Source: Rhodocyclaceae bacterium (lineage in GTDB: Bacteria > Pseudomonadota > Gammaproteobacteria > Burkholderiales > Rhodocyclaceae). From it: 51,879 nt of DNA. Numbering within the stretch: the first letter of the stretch is position 1; each line of letters opens with the position of its first letter. Below the pieces are notes generated by a model. It made no database searches. It saw nothing but the letters and a program-made list of their open reading frames with translations, and was not told the origin of the DNA. Shown here in pieces: positions 41,534 through 49,912 of this stretch. The position numbers and the translations under genes are program-made. Where the stretch lies: NCBI GenBank assembly GCA_023230455.1, contig JALNXH010000025.1:1-51879 (forward strand). Reading direction: 5' to 3'.

Positions 41534-42346
41534 ATGAAAATCAACTCCTCACGTTTTGTAAGCATCGCACTTATCGTGCCCTGCCTACTTTCGTCTTTGA
41601 ATGCTTCCGCTGAGGAGGCAAAGCGCATCGAAGACAACTCGTTTCTGCTCGAAGAGGCGTACAACCAGGAAGAAGGCGTCATTCAATATATTCAGTCGTA
41701 TCAGTATTCGAGGAAGACCAAGAAGTGGCTCTATACCTTCACCAATGAAATTCCAATGCCGAATCAGACGCACCAGTTTTCTTACACGGTGCCACTGGCA
41801 CGCGTTGGCGTCGACCCCACTTTTCAGTCCGGCCTAGGCGACATTGGAATCAACTATCGTTATCAACTCGTCAAGACCGATGACGTTGCGGTGGCACCTC
41901 GGTTATCCGTAATCCTCCCCACAGGCCAGTACAAGAAGGGGCTCGGAAATGGCGCTACGGGCTACCAGGTCAATATCCCTCTCAGCGTCGATCTTGCTGA
42001 CAAGTGGGTAAGCCATTGGAACGCCGGAGCAACATTTACGCCCAACGCTCGTGAAGCCTCCGGCGTAAGAGCGGATATTCGAGGAAACAATCATGGCGCA
42101 AGCCTTGTTTACCTCCATTCCGAAAACCTTAACTTCCTGGTTGAGTACGTCAGGAACGAGAATCAGACTGTCCAGCCCGACGGATCAAAGACTTGGGAAA
42201 AGTCCGCATTCCTTAACCCAGGCTTGCGCTACGCCAAGAACTACGAATCTGGCTGGCAAATGGTTTCCGGGGTAAGTTTCCCCATCGGAGTTGGCCCTTC
42301 GAGAAAAGACAACGGCATTCTTTTCTATCTTTCGTTTGAAAAGTAA
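41534..42346 (+). CDS. Outer-membrane beta-barrel protein (phenol_MetA_deg/transporter-like)
   Basis: 270 aa from the ATG at 41534; a longer frame from 41390 would precede the signal peptide and is rejected. Signal peptide ends at NASAEE. The mature chain has alternating aromatic strands typical of a monomeric outer-membrane barrel (WLYTFTNEIPMPNQTHQFSY; GDIGINYRYQLV; VAPRLSVILPTGQ) and ends with Phe-Glu-Lys after LFYLSF. The GDIGINYRY...P-LS-ILPTG pattern resembles PF13557 proteins (MetA-pathway/transporter). No clear ribosome site. Function in this island unknown. Confidence 0.68.
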   Translation: MKINSSRFVSIALIVPCLLSSLNASAEEAKRIEDNSFLLEEAYNQEEGVIQYIQSYQYSRKTKKWLYTFTNEIPMPNQTHQFSYTVPLARVGVDPTFQSGLGDIGINYRYQLVKTDDVAVAPRLSVILPTGQYKKGLGNGATGYQVNIPLSVDLADKWVSHWNAGATFTPNAREASGVRADIRGNNHGASLVYLHSENLNFLVEYVRNENQTVQPDGSKTWEKSAFLNPGLRYAKNYESGWQMVSGVSFPIGVGPSRKDNGILFYLSFEK

Positions 42347-42349
42347 AGT

Positions 42350-42601
42350 CTCGCTGCCGACATACCCCGTTGTCGTGCCTTTGTCGCCAGCAGTCGCTAC
42401 TGGCTTGCCATCGCTAGTGATGTCGAGCGTAAGACCGTTAGCCTTCGCGACCAACTCAAAATCAAGATCGGCCGCTTAGACGACGATGCCACCATGCAAC
42501 GGCTTATCGTGATTGTGGCCGTGTTTGCGGGCGGCATCCGCGATTGAACCGAAACCGAGCGCAAGGCATGTAACGACCGGGGAAATGATCTTGTGGAACA
42601 T
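42350..42601 (-). pseudogene. Decayed periplasmic protein gene: in-frame stop and lost 3' end
   Basis: From the ATG at 42601 (GGAGAAACCC upstream) a signal peptide and RKHGHNHDKPLHGGIVV are read, then TAA at 42476-42478, after which the same frame continues AADLDFELVAKANGLTLDI and SDGKPVATAGDKGTTT. The two parts together match a periplasmic protein type common in metal operons (KPxHGGxV...Y/FELVAKxxxLTLY...GKPV). The stop replaces the usual Glu/Ala after HGGIVV. The frame then runs into the end of the convergent outer-membrane gene, so the C-terminal half is gone. Confidence 0.7.
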
Positions 42602-42623
42602 GGGTTTCTCCATTTTTGTCTGA

Positions 42624-43046
42624 TCAGTCAAATTTAAGAACGTATTCCTTGCCTGAATTGTCCTGACATGTGCCTTGGGGGGTCTGGACGGCCCGCCATG
42701 CCAACCGGCAAGTCAACTCGCTGCCGTCCTGGGCCTTGGGATTCGCCACTGCCGAATAGCTTTCATGATCTTTGTCGAGACCGGAAGCAATACGATCCCA
42801 GTGCTTGGGGTCGCTCATTCGATAACGCTTGCGAAGTTCAGCCCTATTTTGATGTCGTTGAACCTCGAATCCTTCCGCAACATATTTCCGTTCTTCAGAC
42901 TCAAGAATGAGGCGACTTGGTTGAAGATGTACCAACTCTCCTTTCAAAAAACCAGATGCAGCTCCTTCAGCGATTGAGTGCGAATGGGAGGCGCAGCCTC
43001 CGAGAACCAACGAGGTGCCGGCGACGAACACAAGCGACTTGAACAT
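42624..43046 (-). CDS. Lipoprotein of unknown function, family member 2 of 3
   Basis: 140 aa. Lipobox VLGGC (Cys18) followed directly by ASHSHS. Closely similar to the 18922-19344 protein: RKYVAEGFEVQRHQNRAELR, KHWDRIASGLDKDHESYSAV, PKAQDGSELTCRLAW and a C-terminal PQGTCQD...KEYVLKFD. The order, the two C-terminal Cys and the aromatic YxA are kept. Ribosome site AGGAGA. It follows the 43106-43765 lipoprotein gene and precedes the decayed gene, all on the minus strand. No CopR-type box nearby. Confidence 0.78.
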   Translation of the reverse strand: MFKSLVFVAGTSLVLGGCASHSHSIAEGAASGFLKGELVHLQPSRLILESEERKYVAEGFEVQRHQNRAELRKRYRMSDPKHWDRIASGLDKDHESYSAVANPKAQDGSELTCRLAWRAVQTPQGTCQDNSGKEYVLKFD

Positions 43047-43105
43047 AGTGCTTTCTCCTGAAAATTGATCGATGACCTGCGAACGGCGTTAGTTTCAACA
43101 GTGGC

Positions 43106-43765
43106 TCACCGTTGAAGGGTTCCAATTGAAGCCGTGAGTCTTGCTACGCGAAGTGCAGGATATTTTTGGCCGAGCAGGTTCGCGTCCTCAGCCTGCCGAT
43201 CTTCGATGGCGATCCGCTGGATATTGCCCTCGCCAAGATGAAGATTCAGGCGACCGAGATATGTCGCCTCTCCAGGCTTGATGCTGAAGCGGTAAACAAA
43301 ATCACGTGCTGGCCGATACTCGGTTTCTCCATAGGGACTTGACTCACGCACCTGCCACATGTGGAATTCGTAATCTCCGGGTAGCAGTCGAATGGCAGCC
43401 AATCGCCCTGTTGTCTTGCCGGCATCCTGAATGTCAAGCGCATCGGTATTGTTCGGCCCCTTAACCACTACCGAATGCGTAACCGGGCGCTCCTTGCCCG
43501 CATCCTGTACCGCCCGCGCATGTTGTCGCACCGACGCATAATGCTGCGAAACGACGGCGTAGGCTTCCCCGCGCGGCAATACTTCCCTGATCTGATATTC
43601 GTAGCTCGATACCTTCTCCAGTGGCTTGCCGCTCAGCGTCAAAGATACGACAGCTAAGCCCTCCGGCCTGCTGGAATCCAACGCATACGTCGAAGACAAA
43701 TCCGGTGAAGCGGCACAGCCGGCAAGGCCGATGATAAGCAGCGAAGGCAATAGCGCTTTGATCAT
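43106..43765 (-). CDS. Lipoprotein of unknown function (219 aa)
   Basis: Lipobox GLAGC (Cys17). The mature part looks like two beta-rich segments: GLAVVSLTLSGKPLEKVSSY and a second with LLPGDYEFHMWQVRES...YRPARDFVYRFSIKPGEATY followed by GRLNLHLGEGNIQRIAIEDR. The LLPGDYE...F.I.PGE..YLG pattern is reminiscent of DUF2846-type lipoproteins, which I offer only as a possibility. AAAGGA precedes the ATG. Lies between PII-like and lipoprotein genes in the minus-strand run. Confidence 0.68.
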   Translation of the reverse strand: MIKALLPSLLIIGLAGCAASPDLSSTYALDSSRPEGLAVVSLTLSGKPLEKVSSYEYQIREVLPRGEAYAVVSQHYASVRQHARAVQDAGKERPVTHSVVVKGPNNTDALDIQDAGKTTGRLAAIRLLPGDYEFHMWQVRESSPYGETEYRPARDFVYRFSIKPGEATYLGRLNLHLGEGNIQRIAIEDRQAEDANLLGQKYPALRVARLTASIGTLQR

Positions 43766-43853
43766 TTTTCTTGTCCTTTCCGTTGGACATCAATAAAGGG
43801 GCTCCTTCAGGATGACGGATAGGGAATGGGTCGAACTATGGCGATGCCATAGA

Positions 43854-44192
43854 TTAACTAATCTCGGTTGCGCTTTGAATGTCGCTCACGAAAACCCATC
43901 CTGCCTCGGGCTGCCCCGTACGCGCCACCCTGGCGATGATTTCCGACAGCGCATCGACGGTATCGTCAGAGCAGACCAGCTCCAATTTGTATTCGGTGAC
44001 TACCGCTTCGGCGAGATCCGTCGAGTAGTGCTGCTGCGAGGGATCGGCGCTTGCCAGCGGCCGGAGCACCTGCGCCACCGTGATGTTGTGACATCGGGCG
44101 CCCAGGCCGAGCTCGCATAGGCCCGAGTCGCGCAGGGCCTGGAGCACGTCGGCGATGCGGTATTGACGGATGTATGCCTTGATTTCTTTCAT
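43854..44192 (-). CDS. PII-like signalling protein associated with metal efflux (PII-NG-type), copy 1
   Basis: 112 aa from the ATG at 44192 (GGAG upstream; the frame to 44219 lacks one). MKEIKAYIRQYRIADVLQAL at the N-terminus and EYKLELVCSDDTVDALSEII, then ARTGQPEAGWVFVSDIQSA follow the PII ferredoxin-like fold; the GWVFV block replaces the GKIFV of classical GlnB/GlnK. The T-loop lacks the uridylylation Tyr context. Proteins of this branch are encoded beside CusA/CzcA-type pumps. Cys35 and Cys43 (LCELGLGARCHNIT) are unusual. A near-identical copy lies at 49523. Confidence 0.83.
   Translation of the reverse strand: MKEIKAYIRQYRIADVLQALRDSGLCELGLGARCHNITVAQVLRPLASADPSQQHYSTDLAEAVVTEYKLELVCSDDTVDALSEIIARVARTGQPEAGWVFVSDIQSATEIS
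43854..44192. repeat. Direct repeat, left copy (PII-like gene)
   Basis: About 340 bp nearly identical (I estimate about 94%) and in the same orientation as 49523-49861. Similarity stops at the gene ends. The two copies flank 5.3 kb containing a lipoprotein, the Dsb pair, two unknown genes and the P1B-4 ATPase. Confidence 0.85.
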
Positions 44193-44231
44193 GCGGGTTC
44201 TCCTTCGTTCAATTTGCAATCTGTCGCCAGC

Positions 44232-44660
44232 TCACTCGAACCGGAAGTTTACGTGCGAACCCTCCGCAGTCACGCAATGTCCTGCCGGAGAGCCGCCTGA
44301 CCGCCATACAGCGGAGCACCGCAAGGTCGTGCCATTGCTTGAATGCAATTCGGGCTGGGCCGTATACACGTAATGATCGCTATCCAGTCCGGAAAAAATC
44401 CGGTCGTAATGCTTGCCCGGATAATATTTCCGTCGCAGTTCCGCCAGATTCTGGTTGCGCTGGATGGCAAAACCGCTCGCTTCAAAGCGGGTGCCCCGAA
44501 ATTCCAGGGCCATCGACGCCCCCTCTGGCCCCTCGTGCCGGAACGTACCGATCGTAATATCCCGATCGCTCTCATCTCGAATCAGACTGTGCGTATGCCC
44601 GGCGCAGCCAGCCAGTATCAGCGTTGTCAGGCATACCGTTACTGTGAACCACGATTTCAT
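44232..44660 (-). CDS. Lipoprotein of unknown function, family member 3 of 3
   Basis: 142 aa. Lipobox LAGC (Cys19) followed by AGHTHS. Diverged member of the family at 18922 and 42624: FEASGFAIQRNQNLAELRRK, YDRIFSGLDSDHYVYTAQP, LRCSAVWRSGG and PAGHCVT. Spacing of the Asp-Arg-Ile block and the two C-terminal Cys is kept although overall identity is low. AAGGAG before the ATG. It starts 69 bp after the DsbA-like gene. Confidence 0.76.
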   Translation of the reverse strand: MKSWFTVTVCLTTLILAGCAGHTHSLIRDESDRDITIGTFRHEGPEGASMALEFRGTRFEASGFAIQRNQNLAELRRKYYPGKHYDRIFSGLDSDHYVYTAQPELHSSNGTTLRCSAVWRSGGSPAGHCVTAEGSHVNFRFE

Positions 44661-44729
44661 GATTTCTCTCCTTCGTCAGATCGACGACCTTTACCACAGC
44701 GTGAAGGCCGGTTGCCAAAGTGACGCGCA

Positions 44730-45395
44730 TCAGGATTTGTAGGCGATACGAATTTCATTGGCCACTTGTGACGTCAACCCCTCCGGGCTGAAGTCGCGCA
44801 GGGGCTTGCCATTGATGAACAAGGTGGGCGTTTTACGCACATCGAGTTTGACCATGTCGGCCGCATCCTGCTTCAAGCGCGCCAATATCCTGGGGTCGTT
44901 CATTTCTCGCCGGGCCCGTTCGATATCCAGGCCAGTACTCGTGAGTAGCGTCCAGACAAGCTCAGGCTGAGGACGTCCATGCTCGGCCCAAACCGGCTGC
45001 CCCTCCAGCACCGCCTCCAGGCTTGCCAAATAGATATCCAGCCCCTGCATACGCGCGGCCTCAAGAACTTGCGCCACATAGTCGGAACCCTTGTGCAGGG
45101 TGGCGTAGCGCAAGCTCAGACGCACCTGACTCCTGTGGGCATTGAGCACTGACTTGACGTAAGGATGAAAGCCACGACAGGCCTCGCAGGCCGGATCGAA
45201 AAATTCCACGATCTCCACCTTGGCCATGATCGTGCCGATCATCGGTGCATCCTGGCGGTTGAAGGGGGAATCCTTGTCCGTCGCGGCGATCTGACTCACC
45301 TTGTCCGCCTGCTGGTCCTTGTAGATGTTCTTGCCGACGACAAACGCGCCAAGCATGACGATGGTGGCCCCGGCGACGAGGATGGGCTTTTTCAT
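44730..45395 (-). CDS. DsbA-like periplasmic thiol-disulphide oxidoreductase
   Basis: 221 aa from the ATG at 45395; the frame extends to 45701 but that part overlaps the DsbB gene and has no signal. N-terminal membrane anchor (PILVAGATIVMLGAFVVG). Thioredoxin fold with the active site in VEIVEFFDPACEACRGFHPY (C-E-A-C) and the cis-Pro loop KLDVRKTPTLFINGKPL. It oxidises or isomerises periplasmic cysteines. ATGA overlap with the DsbB/BdbC gene makes the pair a coupled redox unit, useful when copper mis-oxidises periplasmic thiols (inference). Confidence 0.87.
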   Translation of the reverse strand: MKKPILVAGATIVMLGAFVVGKNIYKDQQADKVSQIAATDKDSPFNRQDAPMIGTIMAKVEIVEFFDPACEACRGFHPYVKSVLNAHRSQVRLSLRYATLHKGSDYVAQVLEAARMQGLDIYLASLEAVLEGQPVWAEHGRPQPELVWTLLTSTGLDIERARREMNDPRILARLKQDAADMVKLDVRKTPTLFINGKPLRDFSPEGLTSQVANEIRIAYKS

Positions 45396-45823
45396 TGTTT
45401 GATGCCTTTCCGCACTGCCAGCAGCAGTGCAATGATGAAAGTAAAACCAAGAAGGGATAACAAGGGAATGGTCACGAAGCCCACCAGCTCGATCTGGACG
45501 TCCGCACAGGACACGCCTTGCGTGCACGGTTGCAGGCTTTCGGGAATGAAGCCCAGGTAGATCAGGCAGTGGTACAGGGCAAGCGCCCATCCCGACACGG
45601 CAAAAGGCAGGGCATAGCGTACGCAGCGGACATCGAGCGGAAGCAAGCCGACGGTAAAGATGATGGCGAGCGGGAACATGGCGATACGTTGATACCAGCA
45701 CAGCACGCAGGGCACCCGTTCCATCACTTCACTGAAAAACAGACTGCCCAGCGTGGCCGAGACGGCAATCAGCCAACAGACAAAGAACTGGTTCCACTGC
45801 CGCGAGGACGATTCGCCGATCAT
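45392..45823 (-). CDS. DsbB/BdbC-family membrane disulphide oxidoreductase
   Basis: 143 aa, four TM helices. First redox pair in ERVPCVLCWYQRIAMFPLAI (CxxC after TM1), second in LQPCTQGVSCADVQIE (C-x5-C) between TM3 and TM4, as in BdbC. It reoxidises the DsbA partner encoded immediately downstream and passes electrons to quinone. Its start overlaps the preceding small gene and its stop the DsbA-like gene, both by 4 bp. Confidence 0.9.
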   Translation of the reverse strand: MIGESSSRQWNQFFVCWLIAVSATLGSLFFSEVMERVPCVLCWYQRIAMFPLAIIFTVGLLPLDVRCVRYALPFAVSGWALALYHCLIYLGFIPESLQPCTQGVSCADVQIELVGFVTIPLLSLLGFTFIIALLLAVRKGIKQ

Positions 45824-46032
45824 GACGCCTGCCCCTGTAGTGTCGTTACCGGGACAAGGGCGAGATTGCGCGAGTTCTCCATGGCGCTCAGTGTCGGCAA
45901 CGCACTCGTCGCGCTTTCCGACAGGTTGAGCATCACGCGCTTGATATCCGGGGACAAGGTCAAGCCGAACCCGTGCTCGATCAACTCCAGCAGGAGGGCA
46001 TGGTCGCGCGGCATGGCCAGCGGTGGAAGCAT
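45820..46032 (-). CDS. Small protein of unknown function upstream of dsbB
   Basis: 70 aa from the ATG at 46032, which has AAGGAC just upstream; a longer frame starts at 46071 inside the membrane-protein gene. Leu-rich, probably helical and soluble: RDHALLLELIEHGFGLTLSP, then DIKRVMLNLSESATSALPTL. No family recognised. The stop overlaps the DsbB start by ATGA, which argues it is translated. Confidence 0.5.
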   Translation of the reverse strand: MLPPLAMPRDHALLLELIEHGFGLTLSPDIKRVMLNLSESATSALPTLSAMENSRNLALVPVTTLQGQAS

Positions 46033-46036
46033 GTCC

Positions 46037-46864
46037 TTACGTGGATTGAATTGGAGTGATACCACTATCAAGCAGTGCTATGCCGTCGCTCGCCCGCTTA
46101 CCCAAATCACGCAAAGCATCATCCAGCGGTTTCAGAGACACGTCTTCTGACGAACTGAGCTCATAGTAGCCAAACGGATTGTCCAAATCCCGTATGAGAA
46201 ACAGGAGGTATAGAAGTAGGTAGCTAACCACGAACACAAAAAAAAGTGACTCATAAAACGGTTCGATACGAGCAAACGTTAGCCCAATCAGGAGCAGAAC
46301 CGTAGCTGTTGCAGCGATGAAGTATCCCGAGGAAATGAAATTTGTTTCCCGGATTGTGTGAATGCGGATAAGGAGCTTGCGCAGGGCATTTTGCTCCTGT
46401 TTCAACCTCGTAATAGCGTTGATCTGCGTCATTGGTTCCAGTGCGTAGAAGTCCCGGTTCAACTGAGAAAGCCGATCCATGACCACAGAGGACTTCTCCC
46501 GTTTGTGAAGCCACTCATATATGGTTAGCCCAACATCCCGGATGTGATTTAGCGCATTGGCGGTTTGCCGACAGGGCTTTCGTTGATGGTTGATCTGGAA
46601 TTCATCCGCAATAGTTAGCAATGTTGCCGCAACTTCACCTGGAATACGCTCACTTTCCCGATAATCGGCAAGCACCCCACTCAATAAAAAACCCATCAGA
46701 AAAACATTGGCACCAATCAATCCAGAAAAAATGGCATTGATGGAAAGCAGTTCAAGGTTAGCGAAATGCAGACCGAGCTTGATGACCAAGATCACCAGGA
46801 TGAGTGGCAGCACACGAATCAGGATGCGCAGGTCTTTACGCACATAGTTGGATAGATTATGCAT
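46037..46864 (-). CDS. Four-TM membrane protein, possibly bestrophin-like (DUF4239)
   Basis: 275 aa. TM segments at about 15-33 and 44-64, a long helical cytoplasmic region, then TM at about 180-200 and 205-228. The block LLYLLFLIRDLDNPFGYYEL after the last TM resembles the RDLDxPF motif of DUF4239/bestrophin-like proteins, candidate anion channels; I am not certain. First gene of a tight minus-strand run leading to dsbB and dsbA. No CopR box upstream. Confidence 0.6.
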   Translation of the reverse strand: MHNLSNYVRKDLRILIRVLPLILVILVIKLGLHFANLELLSINAIFSGLIGANVFLMGFLLSGVLADYRESERIPGEVAATLLTIADEFQINHQRKPCRQTANALNHIRDVGLTIYEWLHKREKSSVVMDRLSQLNRDFYALEPMTQINAITRLKQEQNALRKLLIRIHTIRETNFISSGYFIAATATVLLLIGLTFARIEPFYESLFFVFVVSYLLLYLLFLIRDLDNPFGYYELSSSEDVSLKPLDDALRDLGKRASDGIALLDSGITPIQST

Positions 46865-46924
46865 AGCAGTTTTTCAATAATGTTCCGTTTTGCGCCATCG
46901 GTTACCAGTTGTCGTCGCCGGACG

Positions 46925-49270
46925 CTATGCCTGCACCGGCTCCTCATCTTCACGATATGCCAACAATCGCAAGGCATTGACGACGACAACGATCGTCGAC
47001 CCCTCGTGGATGAGCACGGCGATACCAATGCCGGCCCAGCCGAACAGCGTAGCGGGTATGAGCACCGCCACCACGCCCAGCGACACCCACAGGTTCTGGC
47101 GAATGATGCGCTTCGATGCGCGGCTCAATGCCACGGCAAAGGGGAGCTTGGAAAGATCATCGGCCATCAGGGCCACGTCCGCGGTTTCCAGCGCCACGTC
47201 GGTGCCGGCGCCCCCCATGGCGATGCCCACTGTTGCGCGCGCCATCGCCGGTGCATCGTTGACCCCGTCGCCGACCATGGCCACCAAGCCGTAGCGCTGT
47301 CCGAGCGCTTCTATGGCCTTTACCTTGTCTTCCGGAAGCAGTCGTGCCTCCACGTCGTCCAGACCGATCGCCTTGGCGATCGCGCGGCCCACGCTTTCGT
47401 TGTCACCAGTGAGCATGATGGTCTTGCCGATACCGATCTGGTGCAGGCGCGCCAGCACCGCCCGCGCACTCTCGCGCGGCGTGTCGGCCACGGCCACGAC
47501 GCCAAGAAACCGGCCATCGGCCTGGATCAGCATGGTGGTTTTTCCTTCGGCCTCTAGGCGCATCGCCTGCTGCCGTATCTCTTCGGGGATTGCTTCGTTC
47601 TCAAACAACTTGGCATTGCCTATGATCACTTTCTGGCCATCCACTTGGGCGCGCAATCCCTTCCCGGTCACAGCTTCGACCTCACTGGCCTCGGTCCAGG
47701 TCAAACCCCGGCGCTTCGCCTCAGCTACCACCGCGAGCGCGAGCGGGTGGGCGCTGCGACTTTCCGCGGCTGCGGCGATGGTCAGCAGACGCGCCTCGTC
47801 GTCGCCGACCGAGAAAACATCTGTCAGTTTTGGCTTGCCGACGGTTAGGGTGCCGGTCTTGTCGAAGGCAATAGCAGTGAGCATGCCGAGGTTTTCCAGA
47901 TGGGCGCCCCCTTTGATGAGCACGCCGCCACGCGCGGCCCGGGCGATGCCGGAGAGCACCGCCGACGGGGTGGCGATGGCGAGCGCGCAGGGCGAAGCCG
48001 CCACCAGCACTGCCATTGCGCGGTAAAAGGATTCGGCGAAGGGAAAGCCCAACAGCGGCGGCAGCACGATGAGCAGCGCGGAGCCCACTAGCACGACGGG
48101 CACGAAGATGCCCTCGAAGCGGTCAGTGAAGCGCTGCGTGGGCGATTTCTGCGTCTGCGCCTCGGCCACCATCTTCACCATGCGCGCGAGCGTGCTCTCG
48201 CCCGCCAGCTTGGTGACTTCGACAATGAGTCCGCCCTCGCTGTTGACCGTCCCGGCGAACACCTTGTCGCCCGGCTGCTTGTCCACCGGAATGGATTCGC
48301 CGGTGACCGGCGACTGGTCCACCGCCGAGTTTCCTGACACCACCTGCCCGTCGGCCGGAATGCGGCTTCCCGGCTTCACCACGACCCGGTCGCCGCGCAG
48401 CAGTTGTTCGATCCGTACCTCGATTTCCGCACCACCCCGCTGCACAAGCGCGATCTTCGGCGCCAGTTCCGCGAGCGCTTCGATGGCCTTGCGAGCCCGG
48501 TCCATCGCCATGTGCTCCAGCGCATGACCCAAGCTGAACAGGAACAGCAGCAGCGCGCCCTCTGCCCAGGCGCCGAGCGCCGCCGCCCCCGCCGCCGCGA
48601 CGATCATCAGGGTGTCGATGTCGAAGCGGCGGCTCTTCAAGCTCTGCCAGGCGTCGCGCAGGGTATAGAAGCCGCCCGCCGCGTAGGCGCCCAGCAAGAG
48701 GCCCAACGAGAGGCCGCGCGGGGCACCGGCGAGGCCTGTCAACCAGCCGGCCAGCAACAGCACGCCGGCTGCGCCGCTAAGTAGGAGTTCGCGGTGCTCG
48801 GCGAACCATCCCGCCTCATGGCCTTCTTCCAGCACGGTGTAACCAAGCGCCTGGATGCGCCGGACGATCGCCGCGCGGGCGATCTTCTCGCTGTCGAATT
48901 CAAGGCGCAGGCGTTCCGCCGCGTAGCTTACCGAAGCCTCCAGCACGCCGTCCGTGCGCTGCAAGGCGTGCTCGATCACGGTGGCGCAAGTGGGGCAGTC
49001 CATGCCGTCGATGCGCAGGCTCTCGTGGTGAAAGCGTTTGCCGAGCGTGGTGCCGGCCGCTTGCGCCAGCTCGCGCAGGCGGCTCACGCTGAAGCGCTGC
49101 GGGTCGTAGTGCAGGCAAAGACGGGCGTGGCCGTTGTCGTCGATCAGGTGTACCTTTTCCAGCCCTTCGGCCTGCAGCAATCGAGTCAGCCGCTCCACGC
49201 AGCGGTCGCGCTCGTCGGGGACGTCCGGCAGGACCAGCGGCAAGTCCAGTTCGAGTTTTTCGTTCTTCAT
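46925..49270 (-). CDS. P1B-4-type metal ATPase (Co/Zn-type, CzcP-like)
   Basis: 781 aa. Two N-terminal HMA-like domains: the first (about 20-75) has no CxxC, the second has GMDCPTC (89-95). Fewer TM helices than CPC pumps: SPC at 426-428 in AASPCALAIATP, Asp470 in DKTGT, HP loop SAHPLA, VGDGVNDAPAM, and a last-TM HEGST motif (IAVLIHEGSTIVVVVNALR). SPC plus HEG(G/S)T defines P1B-4 pumps, reported to move Co, Zn, Cd or Fe. It follows a PII-like gene and a small zinc-knuckle ORF, which in turn follow an RND permease gene, all on the minus strand. Confidence 0.92.
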   Translation of the reverse strand: MKNEKLELDLPLVLPDVPDERDRCVERLTRLLQAEGLEKVHLIDDNGHARLCLHYDPQRFSVSRLRELAQAAGTTLGKRFHHESLRIDGMDCPTCATVIEHALQRTDGVLEASVSYAAERLRLEFDSEKIARAAIVRRIQALGYTVLEEGHEAGWFAEHRELLLSGAAGVLLLAGWLTGLAGAPRGLSLGLLLGAYAAGGFYTLRDAWQSLKSRRFDIDTLMIVAAAGAAALGAWAEGALLLFLFSLGHALEHMAMDRARKAIEALAELAPKIALVQRGGAEIEVRIEQLLRGDRVVVKPGSRIPADGQVVSGNSAVDQSPVTGESIPVDKQPGDKVFAGTVNSEGGLIVEVTKLAGESTLARMVKMVAEAQTQKSPTQRFTDRFEGIFVPVVLVGSALLIVLPPLLGFPFAESFYRAMAVLVAASPCALAIATPSAVLSGIARAARGGVLIKGGAHLENLGMLTAIAFDKTGTLTVGKPKLTDVFSVGDDEARLLTIAAAAESRSAHPLALAVVAEAKRRGLTWTEASEVEAVTGKGLRAQVDGQKVIIGNAKLFENEAIPEEIRQQAMRLEAEGKTTMLIQADGRFLGVVAVADTPRESARAVLARLHQIGIGKTIMLTGDNESVGRAIAKAIGLDDVEARLLPEDKVKAIEALGQRYGLVAMVGDGVNDAPAMARATVGIAMGGAGTDVALETADVALMADDLSKLPFAVALSRASKRIIRQNLWVSLGVVAVLIPATLFGWAGIGIAVLIHEGSTIVVVVNALRLLAYREDEEPVQA

Positions 49271-49367
49271 CGAAACATCCTTCGTATTGGATTTCGAATT
49301 AGCGGGGGTGCGGGATTGTCGTACTCATTGCCGCTCTTCATTTCACTGGAGAATGACTCCCGATTCG

Positions 49368-49526
49368 CTATCCGCCGACTTGGTGCCACTCACCCCGGGG
49401 TTTGCCGCACTTCGGGCACGGGGGACCGCCCGCTGCCGTGTCTTCGTATGTCTGCCCAGGGTTCGACGGATACCCGCGCTCGCCACCACGATGATTCGCG
49501 AATCGCGCTCGTCTTCGAGCGCTCAC
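49368..49526 (-). CDS. Possible small zinc-knuckle protein coupled to the PII-like gene
   Basis: 52 aa frame starting with GTG at 49526 that overlaps the PII-like stop (GTGA). The C-terminal part ERGYPSNPGQTYEDTAAGG, then PPCPKCGKPRGEWHQVGG reads like a real protein with a single CPKCG knuckle that could bind Zn or Fe in a dimer. No clear ribosome site of its own. No family recognised. The other PII-like copy has no such downstream frame. Confidence 0.45.
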   Translation of the reverse strand: MSARRRARFANHRGGERGYPSNPGQTYEDTAAGGPPCPKCGKPRGEWHQVGG

Positions 49527-49861
49527 CGAATCTCGGTTGCGATTTGAATGTCGCTCACGAAAATCCATCCTGCCTCGGATTGCCCCGTATGCGCCACCCG
49601 GGCGATGATTCCCGATAGCGCATCGACGGTATCGTCAGCGCAGACCAGTTCCAGCTTGTATTCGGTGACTACCGCTTCAGCGAGATCGGTCGAGTAGTGC
49701 TGCTGCGAGGGATCGGCGCTTGCCAGCGGCCGCAGCACTTGCACCACCGTGATGTTGTGACATCGGGCGCCCAGGCCGAGCTCGCACAAGCCCGAGTCGC
49801 GCAGGGCCTGGAGCACGTCGGCGATGCGGTATTGACGGATGTATGCCTTGATTTCTTTCAT
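49523..49861 (-). CDS. PII-like signalling protein associated with metal efflux (PII-NG-type), copy 2
   Basis: 112 aa, differing from the copy at 43854 at only about nine positions (for example VVQV for VAQV, VCADDTVDALSGI for VCSDDTVDALSEI, AHTGQSEAGWIFVSDIQIA). Same PII fold and same two cysteines (LCELGLGARCHN). It lies 51 bp after the stop of the CzcA-type permease gene, the usual place for this PII branch, so this is probably the original locus. It may bind nucleotide or metal and modulate the pump (inference from the family). Confidence 0.84.
   Translation of the reverse strand: MKEIKAYIRQYRIADVLQALRDSGLCELGLGARCHNITVVQVLRPLASADPSQQHYSTDLAEAVVTEYKLELVCADDTVDALSGIIARVAHTGQSEAGWIFVSDIQIATEIR
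49523..49861. repeat. Direct repeat, right copy (PII-like gene)
   Basis: Same-orientation partner of 43854-44192. Long identical runs, for example across the stretch covering 49689-49730, are enough for RecA-dependent exchange that would delete or duplicate the 5.3 kb between. Confidence 0.85.
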
Positions 49862-49912
49862 GATGATTCTCCGTTGGCGACCCGGTCGAAGCCGGGCCGC
49901 CGGATGGGTTGA

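Noticed and set aside
44730..45701. 323-aa DsbA-like frame with a 102-residue N-terminal extension
   Set aside because: The extension is out-of-frame dsbB sequence; the ATG at 45395 gives a proper membrane anchor and ATGA coupling.
46865..46924. TTACCAGTTGTCG as an eighth CopR-type box
   Set aside because: Wrong first half and spacing compared with TTACA-N4-TGTMA.
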